Positions 53,860-61,080 of a DNA stretch of 64,000 nucleotides are shown piece by piece. Within the stretch, counting starts at the first letter, position 1. Each line of letters begins with the position of its first letter. This DNA is from Clostridiales bacterium (GTDB lineage Bacteria > Bacillota > Clostridia > Christensenellales > Borkfalkiaceae). Position numbers and translations under genes: made by a program. The notes beneath the pieces were generated by a model, which had not been told where the DNA came from, did no database searches, and worked only from the letters and a program-made list of their open reading frames with translations. The stretch lies in NCBI GenBank assembly GCA_015071005.1, contig SVIG01000001.1:248001-312000 (forward strand). The letters run 5' to 3'.

Positions 53860-55107
53860 TTACTTTTCCAGCGTATCTATAATTCTATTCGCGAAAGCTA
53901 TCGCCATTAAAGGCGGAACCGCATTCCCCACTTGTCTTGCAACGTCCGTTCGATTCCCATTAAACTGGAACCAATCGGGAAAGGACTGAATTCTCGCACC
54001 TTCACGAGGTGTTAGCGCACGGTGCTGCCTGTAATGAATACATCTTAACCCAGAAGGCGTCGCTAAATTATTCGTTATTGTCGTACAAGGTTCATTTTCC
54101 TTCAAACGGCCATAAGTGTTCGGGAAACCCGATGTCAATCTGTACTTTTCCTCAACAATACCTGCGTCAACCAAGGCATTAAAGTCATCTTTCCCTTGTC
54201 CTTGTTGAACGTGTTCGATTACCGTACGAATTTTATCGCCGTATACTCCACAGAAGTGTTGCGTAAGCTCCTGACAATAGAAATCTTGAGCCGTCTCTCG
54301 ACAATCCCTTCTCATTAATTTTTGATATTCCGTAATTGGATCTTTATCATACGTTTTAACGCGTTGATCTTCCCCACATTCAGGTAAATCGTCGATAGCA
54401 TCCTTGATTGTAAGGCGCTCACCGTCCCCCTCAGGGAATATCCATTCTTTTTCAACGTCGTTTCTAATACCAATAATAAACACCCTTTCTCTTATTTGCG
54501 GAACCCCAAAGTCAACGGCACACTTTGTTTCATATTTAATCGTGTATCCGATACGCTTAAATTCTTCTTCTAGCTTTTTAATAACTAACTCACCCGTTCC
54601 TTCTTTGACAAGTTCCTTTTTTGTAAACTTTCTATCGCCTCTATGATGCTCTACGTCTTCATAAATATACTCTCCCGTTTCTTCGTCCCTCTTATAAAAA
54701 GTTTCACGCATAGAAAGAATACCTTTTACATTTTCAAATAAGAACATTTTAGGCTTTACTTTTTCTAAAATACGCAAATATTCATTAGAAAGCTTTGCAC
54801 GTTCGTCGTATTTTCTTTGACCAACCGTACTAAAAGACTGACAAGGAGGTCCACCTATAATCACGTCCACCTCTCCACCTTTCATATATTCGTCGAGAAT
54901 GTCATCAGACAATACCTCGCGGATATCGCCTTCTATCATATTAATATCGGGATAGTTTTCTCTAAAAGCCGCTACGGCATTAGGCGCATACTCATTCGCA
55001 AGCACAAACTCCGTATCCTTCCTTTTTACAAATTTTCCATCAATTAAATTGTAATAAAAACCAAAAGTTAAGCCCCCGACGCCGGAGAATAAATCTATTA
55101 TCTTCAT
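53860..55107 (-). CDS. DNA (cytosine-5) methyltransferase of the defence island
   Basis: 415 residues. DLFSGVGGLTFGF (5-17), GGPPCQSFSTVG with catalytic Cys89, FENV (124-127), IRERVFIIG and a C-terminal RQVGNAVPP cover all ten C5-methylase motifs; the recognition domain is around 250-350. It should mark host DNA so that the island's other proteins can tell self from foreign; Vsr repairs the T:G mismatches this creates. It is 11 bases after the XRE regulator and differs clearly from the ICE's C5 methylase. Confidence 0.93.
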   Translation of the reverse strand: MKIIDLFSGVGGLTFGFYYNLIDGKFVKRKDTEFVLANEYAPNAVAAFRENYPDINMIEGDIREVLSDDILDEYMKGGEVDVIIGGPPCQSFSTVGQRKYDERAKLSNEYLRILEKVKPKMFLFENVKGILSMRETFYKRDEETGEYIYEDVEHHRGDRKFTKKELVKEGTGELVIKKLEEEFKRIGYTIKYETKCAVDFGVPQIRERVFIIGIRNDVEKEWIFPEGDGERLTIKDAIDDLPECGEDQRVKTYDKDPITEYQKLMRRDCRETAQDFYCQELTQHFCGVYGDKIRTVIEHVQQGQGKDDFNALVDAGIVEEKYRLTSGFPNTYGRLKENEPCTTITNNLATPSGLRCIHYRQHRALTPREGARIQSFPDWFQFNGNRTDVARQVGNAVPPLMAIAFANRIIDTLEK

Positions 55108-55117
55108 ATCCTACCCA

Positions 55118-55306
55118 TTATTCAATCGTAACGTTATTTTCTTTGCAAAATTTTTCAAACCTATACGTCGTCAGCTTGCTCGGAACGCTCTTTCCGTTTT
55201 CCCAACGATTAACCGTAGCAAATGATACCCCAAGCTTCTGAGCTAGCATTTCTTGACTCAAGTTGAGCCGCAAACGCACCTGTAAACAGCGATTCTTAAA
55301 CTCCAT
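55118..55306 (-). CDS. XRE-family regulator (C-protein-like)
   Basis: About 62 residues, a single helix-turn-helix: [20 protein letters not shown] then [12 protein letters not shown]. Small XRE proteins in front of a methylase usually control timing of restriction-modification expression. The ATG at 55306 has GGGTGATT seven bases upstream; the ATG at 55318 has no site. It is first in the operon and may bind ATATTAAATAT next to its -10 box. Confidence 0.85.
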   Translation of the reverse strand: MEFKNRCLQVRLRLNLSQEMLAQKLGVSFATVNRWENGKSVPSKLTTYRFEKFCKENNVTIE

Positions 55307-55335
55307 ATAATCACCCATTATATTTAATATGACTT

Positions 55336-55364
55336 ATTATAACATTTTATCGCATTTTCGTCAA
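55336..55364 (-). promoter_or_regulatory. Promoter of the methylase-helicase unit
   Basis: TTGACG (55359-55364), 17-base spacer, TATAAT (55336-55341). Just downstream is a near-palindrome ATATTAAATAT, a candidate site for the XRE protein. Confidence 0.8.
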
Positions 55365-55412
55365 CGTTTCGACACTATAAAAATCAATAATTTTCAATAT
55401 TTCCAACTCGAC

Positions 55413-55432
55413 TATATCACAATAGTGATATA
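55413..55432. promoter_or_regulatory. Perfect palindromic operator between divergent units
   Basis: TATATCAC-AATA-GTGATATA, two 8-base arms with a 4-base centre. It lies between the leftward defence promoter and the rightward genes at 55.66 kb, so a dimeric regulator there could control both. Confidence 0.65.
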
Positions 55433-55467
55433 TCCCACCGATTTTCCCTTTCGGTTGTGGCTATGGT

Positions 55468-55610
55468 AGCATAGGATAACCCGAAAGTAAACGCAAAAAA
55501 ATTCTTGCTGTTATACGAATTGTTGCTTTATACGAGCAACAATTTTTTTGTTTCTCGTTGACTTTCGGGACGATTATAATTTTCAGTTTACCAACTTCTT
55601 ATCCTATGCT
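55468..55610 (+). repeat. Triple nested inverted repeat (143 bp)
   Basis: Three arm pairs sit one within the other: AGCATAGGATAA (55468-55479) with 55599-55610; CCCGAAAGT (55480-55488) with 55561-55569; and AAAAAAATT-TTGCT (55495-55509) with 55535-55549. Inside are two direct copies of TTGCTnTTATACGA-like sequence. It ends 50 bases before the 204-residue gene. It can form a long stem in DNA or in the leader RNA. No gene. Confidence 0.75.
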
Positions 55611-55659
55611 CCTGCTGCCCCTGCCCAAAAGGCAAAAGATAAAATCGGAGGTAAACTCA

Positions 55660-56274
55660 ATGCTTAAATCTCACAATCCTTACAACGTGTTATCGGAAAT
55701 CATTTCTTTCGAGAACGTTCAACAAATGGGCGAAATGATCGCCTTAAAAACCTTGCGTGGTCGTTACGCTTACGCTCGTTATGCCTTGGAACGGCTCTAC
55801 GTTGGTCTTGTAAAAGATTTAAACCGTGGCAACGATGCTCATCACGTATTCTCGGATGCGTATGATCTTGTACAAACAGCCGTTTGTTTCTTATGCGAAT
55901 TTGTAGGCAAAAAATTGACCGACGTTTATATGATTAAAAACGGTCAAGAAATTACAATCAAACACGCTACGTACATGTTGGTTGGTCGTAACATTGATAG
56001 AATGCGCAGGCATATCGCTCGTCATTGCGATTTGGAAAATACCGATGCGCAAAATATTTCCGTAGAAATCGATTATTACGAAGAAAAAGACTACACGGAA
56101 GTGGATAATAAAATCGAACTTCTCAACCTTAAACCTCGTGATAGAGCTGTATTAGATTGCTATATGGCAGGTATGACTTGCAATGAAATCGCTGAATTTC
56201 TTGACATTGACCGTATAACCGTATGGCGTAGAAGAACTCGTGCGCAGGTAAAATATAAAGCGTTATTTTTCTAA
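55660..56274 (+). CDS. HTH (sigma region 4-like) protein
   Basis: 204 residues. The C-terminal 60 residues (LNLKPRDRAVLDCYMAGMTC, then NEIAEFLDIDRITVWRRRTR) are a sigma-70 region-4-like helix-turn-helix; the N-terminal part is helical and unrecognised. Perhaps a transcription activator of the element. GGAGGTAAACTCA precedes the ATG at 55660; an upstream frame extension to 55558 runs into the nested repeat and is rejected. First of three rightward genes. Confidence 0.78.
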   Translation: MLKSHNPYNVLSEIISFENVQQMGEMIALKTLRGRYAYARYALERLYVGLVKDLNRGNDAHHVFSDAYDLVQTAVCFLCEFVGKKLTDVYMIKNGQEITIKHATYMLVGRNIDRMRRHIARHCDLENTDAQNISVEIDYYEEKDYTEVDNKIELLNLKPRDRAVLDCYMAGMTCNEIAEFLDIDRITVWRRRTRAQVKYKALFF

Positions 56275-56370
56275 TTCAACGCATACATGCCCCTATCCTT
56301 TTTAATTTCAAGACCAAATAGCGGTTATTCCGTTATAAAAAATATTTTCAAATCAAAGGAGTAAAAACTT

Positions 56371-56604
56371 ATGAAACAAAAACACTTTTATTACGTTGTT
56401 GTTCAAAGCGAAGGACAAGCAAAATTCGTAACCGCGCTTGATAACAGCACGAAAACCGCACGCTGGGAAATTACAGAAAAACCACTTTCATTGGCAAAAT
56501 CCTATGCGCAAGACATTGCCTTTTGCTTGAATCTCAATTTCTACCCCGCGTTTGTATTACATAGCCTTTACGAAATCACCGAGCAAATTTTTTACAAGGA
56601 GTAA
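56371..56604 (+). CDS. Small unknown protein
   Basis: 77 residues with no recognised domain: FYYVVVQSEGQAKFVTALDN...YAQDIAFCLNLNFYPAFVL. Alpha/beta, soluble. AAAGGAGTAAAAACTT precedes the ATG. It is 96 bases after the HTH gene, same direction. Confidence 0.72.
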   Translation: MKQKHFYYVVVQSEGQAKFVTALDNSTKTARWEITEKPLSLAKSYAQDIAFCLNLNFYPAFVLHSLYEITEQIFYKE

Positions 56605-56608
56605 CCCT

Positions 56609-56851
56609 ATGGATAAAAAACGAGTTATGCGGCATACGAATGAAATCCACGCTATTTTAACCGCAATTTACTGTATCAATGAAACTACCGCAAAAGACGA
56701 AGACGTCGCAAAATTGATAGAATACGCCTTTTACCGTGTATATAAAGAAGGCGTTTGCAATCTGAAAGAGCTTTGCTCTAGAAAACAAAAATCGGGCGTT
56801 ATGCCCGACTTAACGTTGATATTAGAATCTGAAACCGAATACGGTTTGTAA
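56609..56851 (+). CDS. Small helical unknown protein
   Basis: 80 residues: VMRHTNEIHAILTAIYCINE then AKLIEYAFYRVYKEGV. Helical, no membrane segment. AAGGAGTAACCCT precedes the ATG at 56609, four bases after the previous stop, so it is coupled. It meets the AbiE genes tail to tail. Confidence 0.72.
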   Translation: MDKKRVMRHTNEIHAILTAIYCINETTAKDEDVAKLIEYAFYRVYKEGVCNLKELCSRKQKSGVMPDLTLILESETEYGL

Positions 56852-56859
56852 AAATCTAT

Positions 56860-57762
56860 TTAATTAAACGTTTCACTTTCAATGACGTTCTTTAAGACCG
56901 CCATTGCTTCCACATACGCCACTTGTTCATAGAGCAAGTTGGCGGTAATTTCTTCATAGTCTTTCTTATACGTATTTTCGCTTATAATTTTTTCAAGCAA
57001 CCTAGGAACGCTTACGCCGTCTTGTGCCGATAAACAAAATCCTTTGCCTTTACGCGCCTCCCTGACTTCCTTTACTAACATCTTAAAGTTGTCATCGAAT
57101 TTTACCAACGGATACATTTTATACAAATCGTACAAATGTCTCGAATGCTCGAAAATACGCCCGTCCAAATAATAATCGCAAACAGCAAATACTTTATCGA
57201 TAAACGTTCTATCGAGCGACTGCACGTTTACTTCAAACGGTTGTAAGGCATACGCTTCAACGATATCCCGTCTTTCTAAGTTCATCAAATAATCGTAAAC
57301 AAGGCTCGACGCAGACATCTTCACGCAGGGGAACGACTTAACCATCAAAACCGTTTCGATATATAAGTTTTCTTTTACACCCTGCAAAGAATAAATCGGC
57401 GTATAATCGATTTCATAACGATTGAACTGATTACGGCTCTGAATTTTTTCTTCATTTAATATGGGCAATTCGTATTCCTTACAAATCTCCACGATTGCTT
57501 TCTTTAAATTTTGCTTTTTACTATTCGTGGGATCGGAAGAAATCGTAATATCAATATCCTCTGAAAAACGCTCAATCAGTTTATAACATTTGGAGAGTGA
57601 CGTACCACCCTTGAAAATCAATTCGGGAACGCATTTAGCCAGCTCGCCTAAAACAAGCGTAACGTAATAATCTTTCTCTATAATCGCAGGGGGAACCTGC
57701 TTCCATTCGCTTGCACCTAAAACAACCTGCTCGAACAATTCTTTTTCCTTATGCAATCTCAT
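56860..57762 (-). CDS. AbiEii-type nucleotidyltransferase toxin
   Basis: 300 residues. IEKDYYVTLVL, FKGGTSLSK (50-58) and ERFSEDIDIT (64-73) are the nucleotidyltransferase motifs of AbiEii/AbiGii toxins, which block growth by modifying RNA or protein and give phage abortive infection. The ATG at 57762 overlaps the antitoxin gene end by 14 bases; the GTG at 57774 is less likely. Confidence 0.92.
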   Translation of the reverse strand: MRLHKEKELFEQVVLGASEWKQVPPAIIEKDYYVTLVLGELAKCVPELIFKGGTSLSKCYKLIERFSEDIDITISSDPTNSKKQNLKKAIVEICKEYELPILNEEKIQSRNQFNRYEIDYTPIYSLQGVKENLYIETVLMVKSFPCVKMSASSLVYDYLMNLERRDIVEAYALQPFEVNVQSLDRTFIDKVFAVCDYYLDGRIFEHSRHLYDLYKMYPLVKFDDNFKMLVKEVREARKGKGFCLSAQDGVSVPRLLEKIISENTYKKDYEEITANLLYEQVAYVEAMAVLKNVIESETFN

Positions 57763-58375
57763 ACAACACCCCACTTTGCAACAAATTTTTTACCGCTTTC
57801 GCAGGGAAATTTTGCGCATATTCTATAATTTCATTGCGCGCCAACCCATTTTCGCGAATATGCGATACCACTTGCGCAAAACTCGTATCCTTATCCATTT
57901 TATTGATGTCTATGCTATTAAAAAACTCCATCAAGCGGAATAACTCCACGTTTTTTGCCGTGATAGGCATACGCGATTTGCGCAAAACCACCTTTTGATA
58001 ACCCACCATAACTTCGCGCCGACGCATTGTTTCATTATTCGTAAAAATCTCAATTATGTTGGGAACTTGCGTCGTTACCCCCATAGAATTTAAAAGCAAC
58101 GTACCGCCATAAATGCCATACACGGAATCGCCCGAACCGATATATTTTTTTTCGATAATCTTTTGCGGATTCAGCTTTGATACGCCGAGCAACGTTTTCG
58201 TGGGGATATAATAAACGCCGTTATCATAACGTATCAACGCACCACTTTTAACGGCTTCCGCTATTAGCTGATAAATACGCGGACGAGAATACTCCGAAAG
58301 AATTTTTTGTATTTCTTCCATAAAAATAGGCGTATTCGGTTTGAATGCGCTATTTAATTTTTCCATCAAAACCAT
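57749..58375 (-). CDS. AbiEi-type antitoxin
   Basis: 208 residues. An N-terminal winged helix (IQKILSEYSRPRIYQLIAEA...GALIRYDNGVYYIPTK) and a C-terminal AbiEi-like domain. Such antitoxins repress their operon and neutralise the toxin without a stable complex (type IV). AGGAGGATATT precedes the ATG, 37 bases after a consensus promoter. Confidence 0.88.
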   Translation of the reverse strand: MVLMEKLNSAFKPNTPIFMEEIQKILSEYSRPRIYQLIAEAVKSGALIRYDNGVYYIPTKTLLGVSKLNPQKIIEKKYIGSGDSVYGIYGGTLLLNSMGVTTQVPNIIEIFTNNETMRRREVMVGYQKVVLRKSRMPITAKNVELFRLMEFFNSIDINKMDKDTSFAQVVSHIRENGLARNEIIEYAQNFPAKAVKNLLQSGVLYEIA

Positions 58376-58411
58376 AATATCCTCCTATATTCAGTATTCG
58401 TCTTTTTATAT

Positions 58412-58440
58412 ATTATACACTTTTCAACATTGATTGTCAA
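58412..58440 (-). promoter_or_regulatory. AbiE promoter
   Basis: TTGACA (58435-58440), 17-base spacer, TATAAT (58412-58417): perfect consensus, normally held down by the antitoxin. Confidence 0.83.
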
Positions 58441-58489
58441 CAGTTTTCTATAATCTTTATAATATTTTTATTCTAAAGATAGAGCTGTC

Positions 58490-58530
58490 AAAAAAAAGAA
58501 TGGTCGTCGCCTACCATTCCTTCTTTTTTG
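58490..58530. terminator. Bidirectional terminator after the HNH gene
   Basis: GAATGGT (58498-58504) and ACCATTC (58513-58519), with runs of T on both strands. It separates the HNH unit from the AbiE unit. Confidence 0.85.
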
Positions 58531-58554
58531 TCTTATCAAGGAGTTCAGAAAGTA

Positions 58555-59520
58555 TTACTTTCCATTAACCTCCTTTTTTAAATTTTCAGATAATTTTGTA
58601 TATACGATATTATATTCAGTGTAATCGTCGTGAGGATTCTCTTTTACTCTCTTACCAGCTTCTGTATTTACGATAACAAGATTGTTGATATGTAAACAAG
58701 ACGATGAAATGCTATAAGGACTCACGTAACGATAACCCGTAAGACGTATATCATCCACCTTGCTACAAAACTCCAACTTATTGTCAAATACATCAACCCG
58801 ATAGAAGATATTGTAATCTTTAACTTCACCAAGTACCTTAAAGTAATAACTAAGGTATGTATGAAGAAGTACGCATTTATCAAGAAGTTCGTTTATGTCG
58901 TCTTTTTTCGGCATATTATAATTTCGTATGACAAGCGTTATATCATTTCTATTCCAATAATTATTTCTATTAGAGTAAGAAACTACGCTTTCATCACAAA
59001 ATACTTCTCCAATAAAGTCTATAAGTGCTGTATTTTGTACATCTTCAAGTTTGATGATGACTGTTCCTACAAAGCATTTTTTATTTTGAATGCCTTTTTG
59101 CTTCTTATAGAACCTAATGCCCGATGCAGAATCAAACAAATTAAGTTCTTGGTTTTGTTGCTGTTGTGGCTTTTGCTCAGTGTTAGATTTTACAGTCTTA
59201 ATTTCATAATGATTTTCAACCTTCAAAATCTCAAAAGTACAGTCATTCGCAACAAAGCACGGGAATTTACTTCCTTTTTGGTCGTTGGTAAGAATGTGGC
59301 AGCATATCAAGTTATGATCAGCAGTTTTTCCACCCTTGCTTTGAGGAAGAATGTGATCCACGTTCCAACCAAAATCGCTATTGCGGTCATTATACGCACC
59401 TTTAGCAATCTCGCGCCCTGCAAAGTCTTTGCCTTTCGTTTCTTTGCCGAACTGTTTGTTCCACAACCGCATAGCTGTTTCGCGGTTTAAATCCATAAAT
59501 TGAGTTGTATTCTTATCCAT
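58555..59520 (-). CDS. HNH endonuclease-domain protein
   Basis: 321 residues. The N-terminal HNH motif is WNVDHILPQSKGGKTADHN then LICCHILTNDQK (about 50-85). The rest (about 130-321) is a large unrecognised domain, preceded by a Gln-rich linker (EQKPQQQQNQE). A nuclease with a separate sensing domain is plausible for a defence effector. It stands alone, with a long structured leader instead of a close ribosome site: GGGAGG is 24 bases before the ATG. Confidence 0.8.
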   Translation of the reverse strand: MDKNTTQFMDLNRETAMRLWNKQFGKETKGKDFAGREIAKGAYNDRNSDFGWNVDHILPQSKGGKTADHNLICCHILTNDQKGSKFPCFVANDCTFEILKVENHYEIKTVKSNTEQKPQQQQNQELNLFDSASGIRFYKKQKGIQNKKCFVGTVIIKLEDVQNTALIDFIGEVFCDESVVSYSNRNNYWNRNDITLVIRNYNMPKKDDINELLDKCVLLHTYLSYYFKVLGEVKDYNIFYRVDVFDNKLEFCSKVDDIRLTGYRYVSPYSISSSCLHINNLVIVNTEAGKRVKENPHDDYTEYNIVYTKLSENLKKEVNGK

Positions 59521-59691
59521 AATAATTATGGAAAGATACTTTGACCTCCCTGATATTAGTCAATCGATAAAAACATTGACTAACCATAGGGCGACCTATC
59601 GCTATAAACCTCTAAGGGCAATCCTCATAATAGCATTCCAGAAGATTAGTTAGTCGGCTTTCAGTGAAAGCTTTTAGATTTATCAAATTGC
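59521..59691 (-). promoter_or_regulatory. Structured leader of the HNH gene, switch-like
   Basis: 171-nt untranslated leader after the promoter at 59698-59726. It can form GCTTTC/GAAAGC and GCGA/TCGC hairpins. The segment 59578-59584 can pair either with GACTAAC at 59649-59655 or, as part of 59575-59583, with 59556-59564 (perfect 9-bp hairpin). These exclude each other, as in riboswitches or attenuators; the second hairpin stands next to the only GGGAGG. Confidence 0.62.
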
Positions 59692-59697
59692 ACACAT

Positions 59698-59726
59698 ATT
59701 ATACAATAAAAATAATTATTTATCAA
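59698..59726 (-). promoter_or_regulatory. HNH promoter
   Basis: TTGATA (59721-59726), 17-base spacer, TATAAT (59698-59703). Confidence 0.75.
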
Positions 59727-59756
59727 GCAAAAATTGCACTTTTTGTGAATTTGTCG

Positions 59757-59880
59757 TTGGGAAGAATTGGGAAGTTCACATTTTTGGTGATTTTTAAGAG
59801 ATTTTGAACAGTCGTGCGGAACGTCGATTTTTGGGCATTTTTATAGGTTTTTCGTGCAATTTTGCCCCGTTTTCGCACTT
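59757..59880. repeat. Distal end of the integrative element
   Basis: Paired TTGGGAAG (59757-59775), then the block GGTTTTTCGTGC..TTTTGCCCCGTTTTCGCAC (59833-59880) that matches the ICE right end at 39970-40017, at nearly the same distance from the paired repeats. The core GCCTTAAAA follows at 59921-59929. No gene lies here. Confidence 0.65.
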
Positions 59881-59922
59881 TGCTGTGTTACCCAGAAAAC
59901 AGCGATTTTTGCGCCTCCAAGC

Positions 59923-59979
59923 CTTAAAATCCGTCGAAATTAACCTTTCGTACCGGTTCGACTCCGGTCAGTGGCACCA
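59923..59979 (+). pseudogene. 3' part of the split tRNA-Leu(UAA) gene
   Basis: CTTAAAA (59923-59929), anticodon-stem strand TCCGT, variable arm CGAAATTAACCTTTCG, T-arm ACCGGTTCGACTCCGGT, acceptor CAGTGGC, discriminator A and CCA (59977-59979). It pairs exactly with the 5' part at 40128-40166 and not with the intact tRNA at 40242. Confidence 0.88.
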
Positions 59980-59984
59980 AAATT

Positions 59985-60016
59985 AGGGTAAAATCTGCGG
60001 ATTTTACCCTTTTTTG
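59985..60016 (+). terminator. Terminator of the split tRNA-Leu
   Basis: AGGGTAAAATC (59985-59995) and GATTTTACCCT (60000-60010), then TTTTTT. A weaker relative follows the intact tRNA. Confidence 0.85.
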
Positions 60017-60022
60017 TTACCT

Positions 60023-60041
60023 TTGGGAACTTTTTGGGAAC
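60023..60041 (+). repeat. Paired TTGGGAAC repeats beside the truncated integrase
   Basis: TTGGGAAC at 60023-60030 and 60034-60041, 44 bases after the tRNA end, the same place as the pair at 40372-40390. Confidence 0.62.
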
Positions 60042-60117
60042 TAAATTTTAACATTTTTAATGGTTTTTCGGCTTAAAAAAGCCCTTTTTAGGGCGTTTTT
60101 GTGAATTTTTCACATTT

Positions 60118-60654
60118 TTAAGCATAATCGTAGTCAAGTTTCTTACTTTCCGCTAAAAGATACTCCTCCGAATAGGTGGTGTACCCTCTATCTACACGGC
60201 TTGTTTTGACGTCGCTATCCGACTCGTGTCCAGCCCAAAGCATTACCACTTCGGGGTTTACGCCGCACTCCTTCGCCCTCGTTATAAAAGTATAACGAAA
60301 TTCGTGTGCGTGCCTGTTAGGAAAAATTCTCTTTACCCCATCTCGAACGGTATCCTTATTCGCTGTCTTGACTTTCTCAAAATCAATCATCCACATAATC
60401 TTTTTCAGCATAGGCGAGATGGGTATCTTTCTCACAACGTCTTTTCTGCCTCTTCTTGTTTTCTCCGAGATACAGGTTATATAAGTGTCGTCATACGTGA
60501 TACTCGCAAGCTCGCCGATTCGCATTCCCGTATACATAAGAACGAGCATCGCGTCGTTTGCTTGATATTGCGGATTCGCTTTGCAAAAGTCAATCAGCAT
60601 CCTTTCGTATCTTTGATTATAGAGACTTTGATAGTTCAACGCCTGAACACTCAA
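60118..60654 (-). pseudogene. Truncated tyrosine integrase (older element)
   Basis: 178 residues matching the C-terminal catalytic half of the integrase at 40467-41714: MYTGMRIGEL, CISEKTRRGRKDVVRKIP, HEFRYTFITRAKECGVNPEV and RGYTTYSEEYL. The N-terminal half, needed for arm binding, is gone; only about 12 unrelated residues precede the match. It lies 139 bases from the tRNA end, exactly like its intact relative. Confidence 0.88.
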
Positions 60655-60889
60655 AAAAGTTTTTTATCTCCTACACTATGGATTGAACAAAAAACAATGC
60701 TATTCTAACATTAAATGGGACAACCTAATGAGCTCATTAAAAAAAATATTTTTTCATTTTTTAATCTTTCCTCGTGTTGTGGAAACATTCTAACCAACTA
60801 ATAACGCACCTACTGCTACATTGAAAAAAATATTTTTGATTTTCAAGCTCACTCATAGCAGCATAGCAACATTCTAATATTTCGATAGG
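60655..60889. other. Intergenic remnant next to the truncated integrase
   Basis: AT-rich, no gene. It holds a perfect 14-bp palindrome TAATGAGCTCATTA (60726-60739), three AACATTCTAA-like words and two AAAAAAATATTTTT stretches. It may be what remains of the older element after deletion. Confidence 0.4.
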
Positions 60890-60940
60890 CAAAAATAAAA
60901 AGTGCCCATCAAACAACTCTCATTGTTCAATAGACACTTT
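60890..60940 (-). terminator. Terminator downstream of uxuB-like gene
   Basis: AAAGTG and CACTTT with an inner ACAA/TTGT pair; on the minus strand the stem continues into CTTTTTATTTTT. It is 140 bases after the uxuB stop; the stretch between (60941-61080) has no gene. Confidence 0.65.
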
Positions 60941-61080
60941 ATTTCGTGTTATTTAATTCTTAATTTACCACGTTTTTTCTTATGCACACCGCTCTGTACG
61001 AACAAAGCAAAACCCCGCGATTGTTTTTCACCGCAATTTTATTTCTTTTCATCAAAAATATTGCTTGTTATTCTTAATAA

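Larger units (their letters stand above)
40160..59929. mobile_element. Integrative element inserted in the tRNA-Leu anticodon loop
   Basis: 19.8 kb bounded by CTTAAAA at 40160-40166 and 59923-59929, the anticodon loop of the split host tRNA. It contains a tRNA-Leu, tyrosine integrase, HUH Rep with a palindromic region, and defence cargo, but no conjugation genes. It is therefore an integrative mobilisable-type element that probably relies on the neighbouring ICE for transfer. Confidence 0.85.

Noticed and set aside
55558-55580. Promoter TTGACT...TATAAT on the plus strand
   Set aside because: The two boxes are only 11 bases apart, too close for a sigma-70 promoter; TATAAT may still work with a poor -35 box.
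55468-55610. Retron msr-msd region
   Set aside because: Nested inverted repeats are suggestive, but no reverse transcriptase gene exists in the window.
58555-59691. IscB/IsrB (HEARO) nuclease with omega RNA
   Set aside because: The protein has an HNH motif but no RuvC motifs or bridge helix and is too short; the RNA leader is therefore treated as cis-regulatory.
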